Below, one piece after another: positions 54,250 to 64,000 of a stretch of DNA of 64,000 nucleotides. The position numbers were made by a program, and so were the translations under genes. Each line of letters begins with the position of its first letter. Position 1 is the stretch's first letter. This DNA is from Serpula lacrymans var. lacrymans S7.9 (lineage: Eukaryota; Basidiomycota; Agaricomycetes; Boletales; Serpulaceae), in assembly GCF_000218685.1 (NCBI RefSeq), contig NW_006763290.1, forward strand, positions 758,723-822,722, given 5' to 3'. A model generated the notes under the pieces. It made no database searches and had not been told where the DNA came from. It saw only the letters and a program-made list of their open reading frames with translations.

Positions 54250-56960
54250 AGAAAAGTCTCAACAACCTAAGTTCAAGCCCAACATATTTTGAACACTGGC
54301 AGACCTTAACCTAGGTAAGTACACTGTTGGGCTGAACTCATGATCAAATGGTTGGTTGGTCTCACTGAGAGTAAAAATGGCAGGGGAGGCAGAACCGGCA
54401 GGACTTTCTTCCTCCCCAAATGGCTGGTCAAGCAAATATGGTGATCCAGAAGGAATGTTTTCACTTGAGCATTTAAAAAAGCCAGTCAGATGGCTCAGAT
54501 AGGTGTACATAGTTACAGAGGTAGAGTATAGATTTGTACATGACAATCTAAGAAAATTCCAAGCAAACACAAGTTGTCTCACCAAAAAAGGCAACCTTCA
54601 CATAATTTGATCTATCTACAAGTCTCGTGTTTGTGTGTACAGCACATTTTATCCTTGTGAATATAACATTGTCAATCTAGCTGTTACTTAGTAAGAAGTT
54701 TAGTATATCCAGCCATATGTGCAACATCAAGCCCAGGCTTCTCAATAACAAAAAATCTCTCAGTATTCTCATTCTGAAATGGTTTATGGGAAACCATGGC
54801 TGAAACAGAGTCAATTGATTTGGTGTCAATCACTTAAAGATTATTGTTGCCCTGGTGTGTACATGACCACAGTGTGTTGAACAAAAGTTGGAGTAGTACA
54901 TTGATACGAGTGCAAGTGGCCTGTTAGTGTCTTTGTTTGACAAGCGTAGGACAAAATAAAACAAGACCTCTTCAAAGAACAACTTATTGATTGAATAAAA
55001 CTGGACACCAGATGATTCAGCTGCAACAACACACAGTAAAAAGAAATGAGCACACTTTTATGTTCCTAGACACTCTGAGTTTCACTTTGGCTTTCATATT
55101 TTTCTTCCAAGCTGACCGTAGCACTTGTTTATTTGGCAGTCAAAACCGTGCTCATTTAGTGATTTAGGTTCCCAGCCATCAACTGCCTCTGAGTAGCCTC
55201 CAGCCTTGAAAACATAGGCTCAGATTGCCTAGGCCTCACAAATGCAGACTGAACATGCATATTTGTCTTTTTCCCGCAGTAGAATATACTTGCCACCAAA
55301 ATCCTTTGAACCTTTTGGAAGACCATGTATTTGAGTGTTGAGGTTTGGTACATTGGTTTTGAGCGTATTAACTTGAGAATGGAGGAGGCCCTGCTGAGAA
55401 ATATTTGCATATGGATTTAAGGGTTGATGAAGTTCTTGCCCCAGATTGCCTAAGGTACATTCCATTGTCCATTGAGATAAACAAATGCCAGGGCCACTTG
55501 CAACAATGTCTGGACCAAGGTTCTGAGCTGTGTGTAAACATGGTCATATAAAATGAAGACAATTTGTGCACTGCTAGTAGCACAAAAGCTCAAATTCAGC
55601 AGAGAATTTAAACATCTTCTTGTGTGCCTGCTGTAGATCCAATGTGAGGATTTGGTGTTGGTTGAATATGTGAACACTAAAAACAAGTTTGCAAAAATTT
55701 TGCCAGTATTTTTATGGGGGAACATTATATAGGACGCCAGGGCACAGTCCATACATGTATAAAAGGAACTCCCAAGCCTTGTACCTGCTGGTAATCTTCT
55801 GTTGGCAATGATTTTCCCATGCATTATCCATGTATCTCCTACTAATACTTCCCAATCCCAGCTGTTGATAAAATTGGATAATGACCAGACCAGGGATTGA
55901 ACCTGGAACCTTCTGGATACATGCCAGCTGCTCTACCAATTGAGCTATATGGCTAAGGTTATACAATGTAGGACCTTAAACATGACATGCAACCACGGAC
56001 GTCTTACACAGAATAGCTGCTGCATACTGGGCTGGCTTACAAATCAGAGGTATTATCCTATGGAGTATTTATTGGTATGTCAGAGTGTATCTACTGTTGG
56101 TTGTTTCACAATCAATGGTCTTCCACCATAAGTTAATGAGAAGGTCAGGCATGTTTAATACAATAAGATGCATTATATCAGATCCAAATGTTTTTGGGAT
56201 GCCAAAATGGTGAAGAGGTGATAGTCCAAGAAAGATGATGGGTTTTGATATGCCTATTTCCAGACGGTGTTTTTTGTACTGAGTAGCATTTGGAGAAGCA
56301 ATGAGGTAGCATAAGTTGGCTTGATACAATATTGGTGAGCTTGAAAGTACCTGGTGAAAGTCAATATCATTATGGTCACATCTTTTGATGTTGTAATTGT
56401 GTGGCTTAAATAGGGCCAGATAATAGTGTGTTCCTCCAGGTTTGTGATGACCTCTTTGTCCACACATCTCTTTGCAGCCATTTTTCCCATGATAACCTAC
56501 AAAACCGTTGAAATACACCAAACCAGGTCCATCTGATATTGCAATGGCTATAAACAGGTTTGAGATATAATAAAACATCTCTCAAAGCATCCCAGACTGG
56601 GAGGCCTTCCTGTTGAACCGCTGTGACATGATAGAATCCAGGAAAAATAAATGAGTCAAGGATTTTAGGTTTGTTTGGCCCAGGGATGAAACTGCCAGGC
56701 AGCACATACTTCTTCTTGTACCAAACATTAGGTGAGTGGTTCTTGACTACCCAAATATAGATTCAACAGTTGGAAGGTTTGTTTTGAAATGGTTAAGCGC
56801 CATCAAGAGAAATCATGAGAATCATATCTTCAGAGTGAATATGACCATCCTTAACAGCATCAAGGTAATCATGGTAAGCTATTGTGACCGCTCCTAAGTG
56901 ATCTGAAGATCTTGGCTGTAGTGCGTGCACAATAACCCATACTGTCAGTACTATCTGGAT
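54250..56960 (-). pseudogene. CACTA Tnp2-family transposase, middle and C-terminal part
   Basis: From 56880 downward the translation reads YHDYLDAVKDGHIHSEDMIL, MISLDGA, stop, PFQNKPSNC, then VLPGSFIPGPNKPKILDSFI (56705), ISDGPGLVYFNGFVGYHGKN (56530), CGQRGHHKPGGTHYYLALFK and IPKTFGSDIMHLIVLNMPDL. After the 55866-56093 insertion come SWDWEVLVGDTWIMHGK, YKAWEFLLYMYGLCPGVLYN, SQWTMECTLGNLGQELHQPL and FFVIEKPGLDVAHMAGYTK (54720). These are the conserved blocks of Agaricomycete Tnp2/Transposase_21 proteins. Stops are TAA and TGA where Gln and Trp are usual. The N-terminus lies at 59583-60107, beyond the gap and a DIRS insertion. Confidence 0.82.
55866..56093 (-). mobile_element. 228-bp insertion with tRNA-Thr-like sequence, copy 2
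   Basis: About 93% identical by eye to 14535-14763. The tRNA-like part (minus strand, about 55953-55883) differs at two or three bases and keeps all three hairpin arms. It is flanked by CTGTTG (55862-55867, overlapping its first two bases, and 56094-56099). Removal restores the Tnp2 reading ETTN-SWDWEV. Confidence 0.8.
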
Positions 56961-57295
56961 GTCTCCAGAGCACTTTCAGCTGTGGTTCTATTGGGATGGT
57001 GTGAAAGTGTTGCTAAGCAACCTGGAGTTGTCTGCCACTTGCAACTAGCTTGGCTTGGTCATAGCAGGGTTTTCCACTCTTTGGCCTTGCGCTCAAGGAC
57101 AATTGTCTGTTATGTATCTAATGAAGGTCTAGGCCTATTTGTATTTATGTAGTCCATAATATGAAAGAGATGACATATGCTGAATGCGAATGAGTTTGGG
57201 CAAAGGCTTTAGCCTTCCCCGCTATAGGATATTGTTTACATGAAACTTTGGGTACTAAATGAAGAGAGTTTATCAGTGAGCTGCGATTTCCAGGA

Positions 57296-58199
57296 NNNNN
57301 NNNNNNNNNNNNNNNNNNNNNNNNNNNNNNNNNNNNNNNNNNNNNNNNNNNNNNNNNNNNNNNNNNNNNNNNNNNNNNNNNNNNNNNNNNNNNNNNNNNN
57401 NNNNNNNNNNNNNNNNNNNNNNNNNNNNNNNNNNNNNNNNNNNNNNNNNNNNNNNNNNNNNNNNNNNNNNNNNNNNNNNNNNNNNNNNNNNNNNNNNNNN
57501 NNNNNNNNNNNNNNNNNNNNNNNNNNNNNNNNNNNNNNNNNNNNNNNNNNNNNNNNNNNNNNNNNNNNNNNNNNNNNNNNNNNNNNNNNNNNNNNNNNNN
57601 NNNNNNNNNNNNNNNNNNNNNNNNNNNNNNNNNNNNNNNNNNNNNNNNNNNNNNNNNNNNNNNNNNNNNNNNNNNNNNNNNNNNNNNNNNNNNNNNNNNN
57701 NNNNNNNNNNNNNNNNNNNNNNNNNNNNNNNNNNNNNNNNNNNNNNNNNNNNNNNNNNNNNNNNNNNNNNNNNNNNNNNNNNNNNNNNNNNNNNNNNNNN
57801 NNNNNNNNNNNNNNNNNNNNNNNNNNNNNNNNNNNNNNNNNNNNNNNNNNNNNNNNNNNNNNNNNNNNNNNNNNNNNNNNNNNNNNNNNNNNNNNNNNNN
57901 NNNNNNNNNNNNNNNNNNNNNNNNNNNNNNNNNNNNNNNNNNNNNNNNNNNNNNNNNNNNNNNNNNNNNNNNNNNNNNNNNNNNNNNNNNNNNNNNNNNN
58001 NNNNNNNNNNNNNNNNNNNNNNNNNNNNNNNNNNNNNNNNNNNNNNNNNNNNNNNNNNNNNNNNNNNNNNNNNNNNNNNNNNNNNNNNNNNNNNNNNNNN
58101 NNNNNNNNNNNNNNNNNNNNNNNNNNNNNNNNNNNNNNNNNNNNNNNNNNNNNNNNNNNNNNNNNNNNNNNNNNNNNNNNNNNNNNNNNNNNNNNNNNN
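57296..58199. other. assembly gap (N run)
   Basis: 904 undetermined bases. Gene content is unknown. The DIRS-like fragment abuts its right edge. Confidence 1.
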
Positions 58200-59010
58200 T
58201 AGGGTGCAGGATTTGTGCATGCTTTCTAAGATAGAGTCAGAACACATTGCTAGCCTATTTCCCTTTAACTTTCATCATGTCAAGTGGAACACCACACAAA
58301 AGGTATTCCAAGGTTGCTCCTATTCTAATGCTATGTCCAGTCATTTTTGGCTGACCTGTGGCCAGCAAGGCTTTGTTGATGGTGGTAGAGAACATTTTTT
58401 GGGTGAGTGGGGTTGGAGTTAACTTTGTGTTCCGTTTGTGATGGTAGGTGAAGATGTGTTATTGTGGAGATGGGTTGTTGATGGTGATATGGTTATTCCA
58501 TGCGGTGTTTGGGTCGCTGCGCTGACCAAGACACATCTTCTCCCATGGGTGATGATTTTGTCCTTGGTAGTCTAAAGACTATGGATATGAGACCATTGCG
58601 GTCTGTGTCTTTCCACACATTATTGATAGAAGGGTGAGAGGCAGGGTCAAAAGCTGCGGTGGTTAGTACTGTGAACTCTCCCAGTCTGAAGGCTGTGTAA
58701 AAAGTGGTTGTGAGGCACGCAAATACTGTAGCACTTAGTGGGTCTGCAAGGTCAAGTTGTGTTTTTATGATGTTTATCATCTCAACCGTGAATGGGAGAC
58801 GGGCAGATTTCTTAGAATGAGGAGGTGTCAGGTTGGCTGCTGCTGCCATTAGAGTGTTTAGTCTATCCTCCTGTAGTGACCAATTCAAGTTATTTAATAT
58901 ATTCCAAGCCCAAGCACCATATAAGTAGTTGTTTATGGTCTTGTGGGAATAAGTTTTGGCCATGCAGAAAATGAATGTTTCGATAAGATGGATGCTGGCA
59001 GGGGCTCATT
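58200..59010 (-). pseudogene. DIRS-like tyrosine recombinase
   Basis: The minus strand reads IHLIETFIFCMAKTYSHKTI, YGAWAWNILNNLNWSLQED, LPFTVEMINIIKTQLDLADP and FYTAFRLGEFTVLTTAAFDP (box I Arg), then FRLPRTKSSPMGEDVSW. After a frameshift near 58500 it continues TGHSIRIGATLEYLLCGVPL (box II H-x-x-R) and LYLRKHAQILHP (Tyr region). These are the catalytic residues of a tyrosine recombinase of the type found in basidiomycete DIRS elements, which use it instead of an integrase. A TGA near 59007 (PE-stop-APAS) fits CGA. Stops TAA and TAG and the frameshift inactivate it. Confidence 0.78.
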
Positions 59011-59104
59011 CTGGTTCTGGGATATTATGCATATCACAGAAATGTATGGTATATGAGCAGTCCAGAACCATAGGCCTTTTGGGTTGATTGTGTCCAGGCA
59101 TTGA

Positions 59105-59582
59105 TTATGACTTGACATGTTCTGTCGTTGTTATTGTCAGTGTGAGTGGTTGGGTTTTAGGCATGTGGAAATTTGTAAGTTGTGATGAGTTGTCCTCATT
59201 GAATTCTGATGCAAGCTCTGAGGGAAGTTTTTTACCTTGATAAAATAGACACCCTCCAATTTGCTTGCAGCCGCCATTTCTTTCAATTTCTTTGGCCCAT
59301 TGAGTGCGCAAGACATTATATTGCTCGAGATAATGAGTAGGTATTCAGATAAAAACGTGATCGTTGACCCATTTAGCTACCGGACCTATTCCTTTTGCAC
59401 TGAAAATGTCTGCGCCTGCATCTCCAATTTGGCCGTATAGTCCTGCAGAAGAAGCGAGGCCAAAGCAGGTTGCCGTGTCAATGGCGAAGGAATCAGGTCC
59501 TGGTAGGCGTACTACCAGGCCTGGCCATTGATCGGGAGTGATGGGTATTATGCGGTAGGCTTCAGCAACATCACGTATGACA
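59105..59582 (-). pseudogene. DIRS-like reverse transcriptase fragment
   Basis: Reading from 59582: DVAEAYRIIPITPDQWPGLV, PGPDSFAIDTATCFGLASSA, GLYGQIGDAGADIFSAKGIG, AKWVNDHVFI, then TGA (59345-59347, CGA likely), IPTHYLEQYNVLRTQWAKEI and ASEFNEDNSSQLTNF. The VA-AYR block, the FGL-SS-G block and W-V-x-D resemble RT motifs A, B and C of basidiomycete DIRS elements; the motif C Asp pair reads N-D. The RNase H portion between this and the recombinase is missing. The left part (N-terminus) is cut at the Tnp2 junction. Confidence 0.68.
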
Positions 59583-60107
59583 CCTTAGAATCTCAAACTT
59601 TGAACAGGCAGTGAGGTCCGCAAAAACACCTGTGTATGCTAGACATAAGTTGATACACATGTGGTGTACAACTGAGCCTACCCCACTTAGATCAGCGATA
59701 TGATGTCTAACTTTCTCATAAGATAACATCCCACTGTCAAAGGACTCCTCTGCAGACTTAGTTGTACATTTCTTGTGATGCATTGTTGGTAGCCAGGAAT
59801 ATATCTATGGACAGAAGAAAGTCGGGGTCATAAATTTTGAGAGGGTATCATGGAGGATTTCAAAGGCTTTGTAGACTGCCTTCACCAGAACATTGTCATT
59901 GTCAAGTGTTGCATCATTTAGGGCATAGATATACTGTAGAGATATTTGAATATTGTCAAGTTGAACAGTTTCCAAGAGCTCATTGAGGTCATGCACTAGG
60001 CCCTTCCATGGACCTCGGAAGTGAATGGGTGACAGTAGAGGATGAAAGGTAGAGAGGAGTATATTGGATATATGATCTGAACATTTTCTAAACTTTATTA
60101 TCTTCAT
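59583..60107 (-). pseudogene. CACTA Tnp2-family transposase, N-terminal part
   Basis: Reads HFRGPWKGLVHDLNELLETV, YDPDFLLSIDIFLATNNASQ, EMYN, stop (TAA, CAA likely), DSGMLSYEKVRHHIADLSGV and MCINLCLAYTGVFADLTACS. The last is the Cys-rich N-terminal signature of Tnp2-type transposases (CINSCxAYTGPFxxLxxCPxC). It ends at about 59583, where the DIRS-like sequence begins. With 54250-56960 it forms one gene that was split. Confidence 0.7.
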
Positions 60108-60632
60108 TTTGATCCTAGATACTAGACTTACATATAATCTTTATAGTACAAGTTTTTCAGTTCCAGCTGTGGGAAACTCTTTCCTATTATAGACACAAAT
60201 CTTCGGAATTTTCCCTTCCACTTTTATGCTCGGTTATGGGACTTTGACACCTTAGTCTTTTGTTACTAGACTGAGGTGAATACTTACAGTAGATATCATT
60301 TTCATTACTGACAAAATACCTAGAAATAACTCCAATAGAGTAATGGTCATTCAGAGAGGGACTGGAAAACTTAGAAGAAGACTTGGATAAAAGGTGGAGG
60401 AACTAGTTGATATTCAAACTGCAAGAACGGAATACAGGAGCTACGGCTTATATACTATTGGAGGGATTGGAGTTCATAAGGAGTAGCCCATAATGTAGGT
60501 ATAGAGTTTGACGCAGACAATTATCTAGCAAAGGGAAATTATATGTGAGAGGAGTGTACCATAAGGTCTAAATTACAGAGTCCATTAGGAAATAAAAATG
60601 TGCAGAGAAAATGTGTGGTGGACTGGAAGTCC
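60108..60632. other. stretch without a supportable gene
   Basis: No frame with a motif. It contains the AGTCC target copy of the solo LTR at its right edge. Confidence 0.5.
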
Positions 60633-61049
60633 TGTTACAACCAAAAATTTTATACTCTGACACACAGAAAGAACAAGCAGAGAGGAGTGAGCGAGAGAGT
60701 GGATAAACTCCCTTAGGTTTAGGACTGAGTTAGTTGTGGGTAAACAACAGGAGGACTCACTGAGGAGTCTCCTTGATCTATTGAGGTTTATATGCATCTA
60801 CAGACTATTTGTAAATGTATACTATACAGTCAATGAAGGCAGTGGCTAATGATGTCATAGGGCATAGCCCATGTGACCAGCTCCACTGCGTGAGAAATTT
60901 GTAGCTAAGAATAAAGAAAAGCAGTGCAGTGCAAGAAAGTGGAGTTTGAACAAAATGGAAAGTGCCACATGGCACAGTGTGTGAAAACTACAAAAGAAAG
61001 TTATAGTGGAGAATGAAATTTAAAGGTCTGAAAATTGTGTATCGTAACA
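60633..61049 (-). mobile_element. solo LTR, Ty3/gypsy family G1
   Basis: 417 bp, TGTTACAACC...GTATCGTAACA, homologous to 4908-5316 and, inverted, to 41033-41448. Flanks AGTCC (60628-60632) and AGTCT (61050-61054) are a 5-bp duplication with one later C-to-T change. It lies about 400 bp upstream of the transcription factor start, pointing away from it. Confidence 0.9.
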
Positions 61050-61452
61050 AGTCTGGTGCAGCAGGGCTATGCCAAGCGGCAGAGCACAAGAAGTGTAATT
61101 CCGAGAGTACCGAAGATTCGGGAGTTTGGACTTGGGGATCTCTGACTTTTTGGAGGTCCCGAAACCATAGCCTGTTACATAGATATGACACAAGCCAGCA
61201 GTGTCAGTATGAGGACCAGGACTCAGAGGCAGAGTATGCATCTCATTGGAGGGAGGTGGGGTGACACCTTGTGGCTGGTGGTGAACATGGTCATCCGAGT
61301 TTCTTTCATCCCCATCCTTGCACTATCATCCACTATAGTATTGAAAGCATAGGGTTAGGGCTAAGCCGCCGTGCGAGAAATTGGCTCAGTCCAGTATCAA
61401 TATTATTCATATAAACGACCTTGTACACCAACGTCAACGTTTTTCAACCACT

Positions 61453-64000
61453 ATGTCCTCTGCCAACTGGCATGCTGAATCGGATCCATCAGAAGAGGAA
61501 ACAAATCACGAATCGCCTGCAGCAAGAAAGCGAAGCAGCAGAGGTGACCATATTTACCTCGGAGGCTAAGTTCTTATTCTAACATGCGTCTTTGGGTTAG
61601 CTTGCGATCAATGCCGGAAAACAAAGAGCAAGTGCGAACCATCTCCTTCTACACTTGGCACATGTAAGAGCTGTGCATTGACAGGGAATAGTAAGTCGGT
61701 CTTGTCCATCCACCTGTACTTACTTATCTAACCCATCTCGCCACTACCCAGCATGCACTTTCCTAGGTATGTCTCGCTTGGTCAAACCAGGTGCATTCTT
61801 GTTCATTCATTGTAGGCCCCAGTTACAAACGTGGCCCACCCAAAGGCTATATACAGGCCATTGAGCAAAGATGGCATCAAGTCGAGTCTCTGTTGGGTGC
61901 AGTCATCGCCTGCTCAGACCCCAGGGTTCAGGACATCGTATCCGAGCTTCAGCAAGACGACCTCGCCCGTGAGATATTGCATAGAGTGGATGTCGGTCCA
62001 TTCGTGAGTATCGTTACTTTTTCATTCGAGGCCCCATCTTTTATGGTGCTGCCAGGGTCCTTCCGGGAGACTGCATCAACCAGTTGGCGCTACTAAAGAG
62101 GAATTTTTCGCTTCCATATTTAGGAGTAACGAAGCCTCAACTCGGGATCTCGCTCGTTCCCGCAGACAGTCTCGAGTATCGCGAGAAATAGTATCTTCTG
62201 CCAGAGGTCTGCTTCAACCGTGTTCGCGTGTGCAATGGATCATTCATATCTTACAATCAGATGATGGATTGTGTACCGTCCCAACGGCGGAGTGGCAAGA
62301 CCGTTTGTCCGCACGATTAGCATCCGCAGGCTCTATGTCCGGAATACGTCCTCATGGTTTGCCTGCACCATTCCAAGGTATATCTTTCCATTCGCCAACG
62401 CTTGACCCCCAAGGAGCACCGCCGTCACAACGACGCCGCTTGAATACATGTTCAGGCACCGGCCCATCGCAAGGTTACCCAGATTGGAATGACATGTACA
62501 CCATGGATGCACTTTCAGGTACATTGGCTTACATGAGGTCATTGAATAGCCATTGATATTTGTTATCTGTACTGTCCTTAGATTCTGAAGGAACCGATGA
62601 GTCCAATGATCCGACTGATGCTTTTGGTCAACTATCTCTAGATGAGAACAGAGAGGTTAGTTGAAGACAGTGATGAAATACTCCCCGTTTTCATAATTCA
62701 ACAGGTTCGCTATCATGGAAAGGCCAGCGGCCTTCATCTTCTGGGACGCAGCGACCGCGTTGATGACCGACATGAAGGAGGGATTTGGTTCGTCACCGCA
62801 AGCACCTTTGTGTTGCCATTGACTGAAACCGTATGCTAGGCATCTGCCCATGGCACGGGTGTGGCCACCTGCCAAAAATTATCTGGCTCACCTGCTTCCG
62901 GAAGAAGACCTCCATGTGCAGCTTCCTTCGGTCGCATTGCAGGATCATCTCGTAGAGTTGTATTTCATTTATGTACACCCAATTTTCCCTGTAATTCACA
63001 AAGGTCGGTTCATGAGGGAATATAATGCTAGGCATGTGCTTCAGTCATCTCAATGATGAGCTAAAACTGACTTCTATATTTTCATAATAGAAAATATAGG
63101 TCAGTTGCCTTCCTTCAATAGTGATGATCACCTATAGGCTTTTATTTATTCCAGTAGCAATCCCACTACTCCGGAATTCAGCGGGGATATTTCCACCTTT
63201 TCACCAAAACTGGAGCCTTCGCAGACTGTAACCAAGTTACTACTGCTGGCTATATATGCAATTGCTGCTCGCTATTCAGACGATTCCCCCCCTCCTGTGG
63301 GTAAGATGTGGGAAGTGGGATGCGATTATCTCATTGAAGCGCGTACACTTCTCAGTAAGTTGAAGTTTATCAAACCGGTCCCACTCTTTACTCAGTCATG
63401 CACACAGCCAAAGTGTTTCATAGTAGCCGTGCTTCTACATGTCAGGCCTTACTTCTTCTAGGCCATCGGGAATTTGGAATCGGTTATTTCTGTTCTCCCC
63501 CTTGGATATTCTTTACTGAAACCCAATTTGGTTAGGTTCCATGGAGCAAGGCTGGCTTTACATAGGTATATTTCCATTGCTCTGCATTTGCCTTTGCTTA
63601 CTATTGGATATATCAGGGATGGCCATCCGTATGGTGAGTTTGATGGTCTTCGTTTGCAGCCACGTTGACTCTTTGTAGGCTCAGGATTTAGGGCTCAATC
63701 GTGCTGCAGACAAATGGCAGCTCAACGGTTCAGATCTGTTTTCATATGAGGAGAAACAAATTAGGAAACAGATATGGTGGGCATGTTGTGTCGCTGACAA
63801 GTCAGTCAATGTTCTGTTTTATAATTCTCTTGCTAATTGTTGCAAGGGAACAGATATGGGTCAGTTTATATGGGTATGTGCCCATTGTCGCTTGTGAACT
63901 ACCAAAATCAAATTATTGTGTAGGGAGACCCGCGTGTATTGGGGAAACCGATTTCGATACTCCTTTTCCTGAAATCGATCAGGTATTCCCCATTGCACAA
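61453..64000 (+). CDS. Zn2Cys6 fungal transcription factor, 5' part
   Basis: The start at 61453 reads MSSANWHAESDPSEEETNHE. Exons 61453-61543, 61601-61690, 61752-61766 (15 nt), 61816-62004, 62056-62518 and 62582-62653, then further exons to the window edge. The DNA-binding binuclear cluster is CDQCRKTKSKC...CKSC...C (CX2CX6CX9CX2CX6C), with the last Cys in the 15-nt exon. A linker (YKRGPPKGYIQAIEQRWHQV) and a Ser/Pro-rich region follow. The middle homology domain begins YHGKASGLHLLGRSD, then MARVWPPAKNYLAHLLPE, VELYFIYVHPIFPVIHKGRF, KLLLLAIYAIAARYSDDSPP and further blocks to 64000. It is a nuclear regulator; the target is unknown. No disabling mutation is seen. The C-terminus is outside the window. 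Confidence 0.88.

Noticed and set aside
57240..58247. long frames across the N run
   Set aside because: Produced by undetermined bases; no information.

Overview
The window looks like nuclear DNA of a mushroom-forming basidiomycete (Agaricomycete). The evidence is short fungal introns (about 45-60 nt, GT...AG, CTAAC/CTAAT-type branch points), four ordinary fungal housekeeping or regulatory genes, and a mobile-element set typical of that class: Helitrons with PIF1-type helicases, Tnp2 (CACTA) and KDZ transposases, Ty3/gypsy, Ty1/copia and a DIRS-like element. Nothing supports a bacterial or viral origin. There is a 904-base assembly gap at 57296-58199.

Host genes are few and lie at the edges. 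At the left end are the 3' part of RPN5 (26S proteasome lid, + strand) and, 99 bp away in convergent orientation, the mitoribosomal protein mS23/Rsm25. At 47-48.6 kb is a complete four-exon PPZ-type Ser/Thr phosphatase. At 61.4-64 kb is the 5' part of a Zn2Cys6 transcription factor that runs off the window. Everything between is a mobile-element graveyard.

Layout. 2-5.5 kb: a CACTG-ended MITE, a tRNA-like SINE, and a broken NTase-like gene split by a solo gypsy LTR with an exact 5-bp duplication. 5.8-9.8 kb: a Helitron copy lacking its Rep domain and carrying a solo gypsy LTR and a solo copia LTR. 10.1-13.2 kb: a short unclassified element (here called X) and an unclassified transposase-like gene. 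14.3-15.9 kb: a truncated copia element holding a 229-bp insertion that contains a tRNA-like sequence. 15.9-17.5 kb: inverted fragments of elements already seen. 18.8-23.7 kb: three intron-bearing minus-strand genes of unknown function. 23.9-25.6 kb: a second NTase-like gene copy, split by an AT-rich insertion. 25.6-27.7 kb: a Helitron helicase fragment and a ribose-5-phosphate isomerase gene fragment. 28.4-32.4 kb: a second Helitron lineage (B) with a degenerate HUH site. 32.8-33.7 kb: a PIF/Harbinger transposase relic. 34-46.6 kb: two Helitron A copies head to tail, one of them interrupted by a Ty3/gypsy element. 49.7-60.1 kb: KDZ and CACTA relics with MITE, tRNA-bearing and DIRS insertions. 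60.6-61.0 kb: another solo LTR.

Most elements are dead. Many in-frame stops can be explained by a single C-to-T change (CGA to TGA, CAA to TAA, CAG to TAG) or its complement, which suggests cytosine deamination or a RIP-like process acting on repeats. Clean target-site duplications at eight insertions give a partial order of events. All function assignments come from reading motifs in the translated sequence; no database search was possible.
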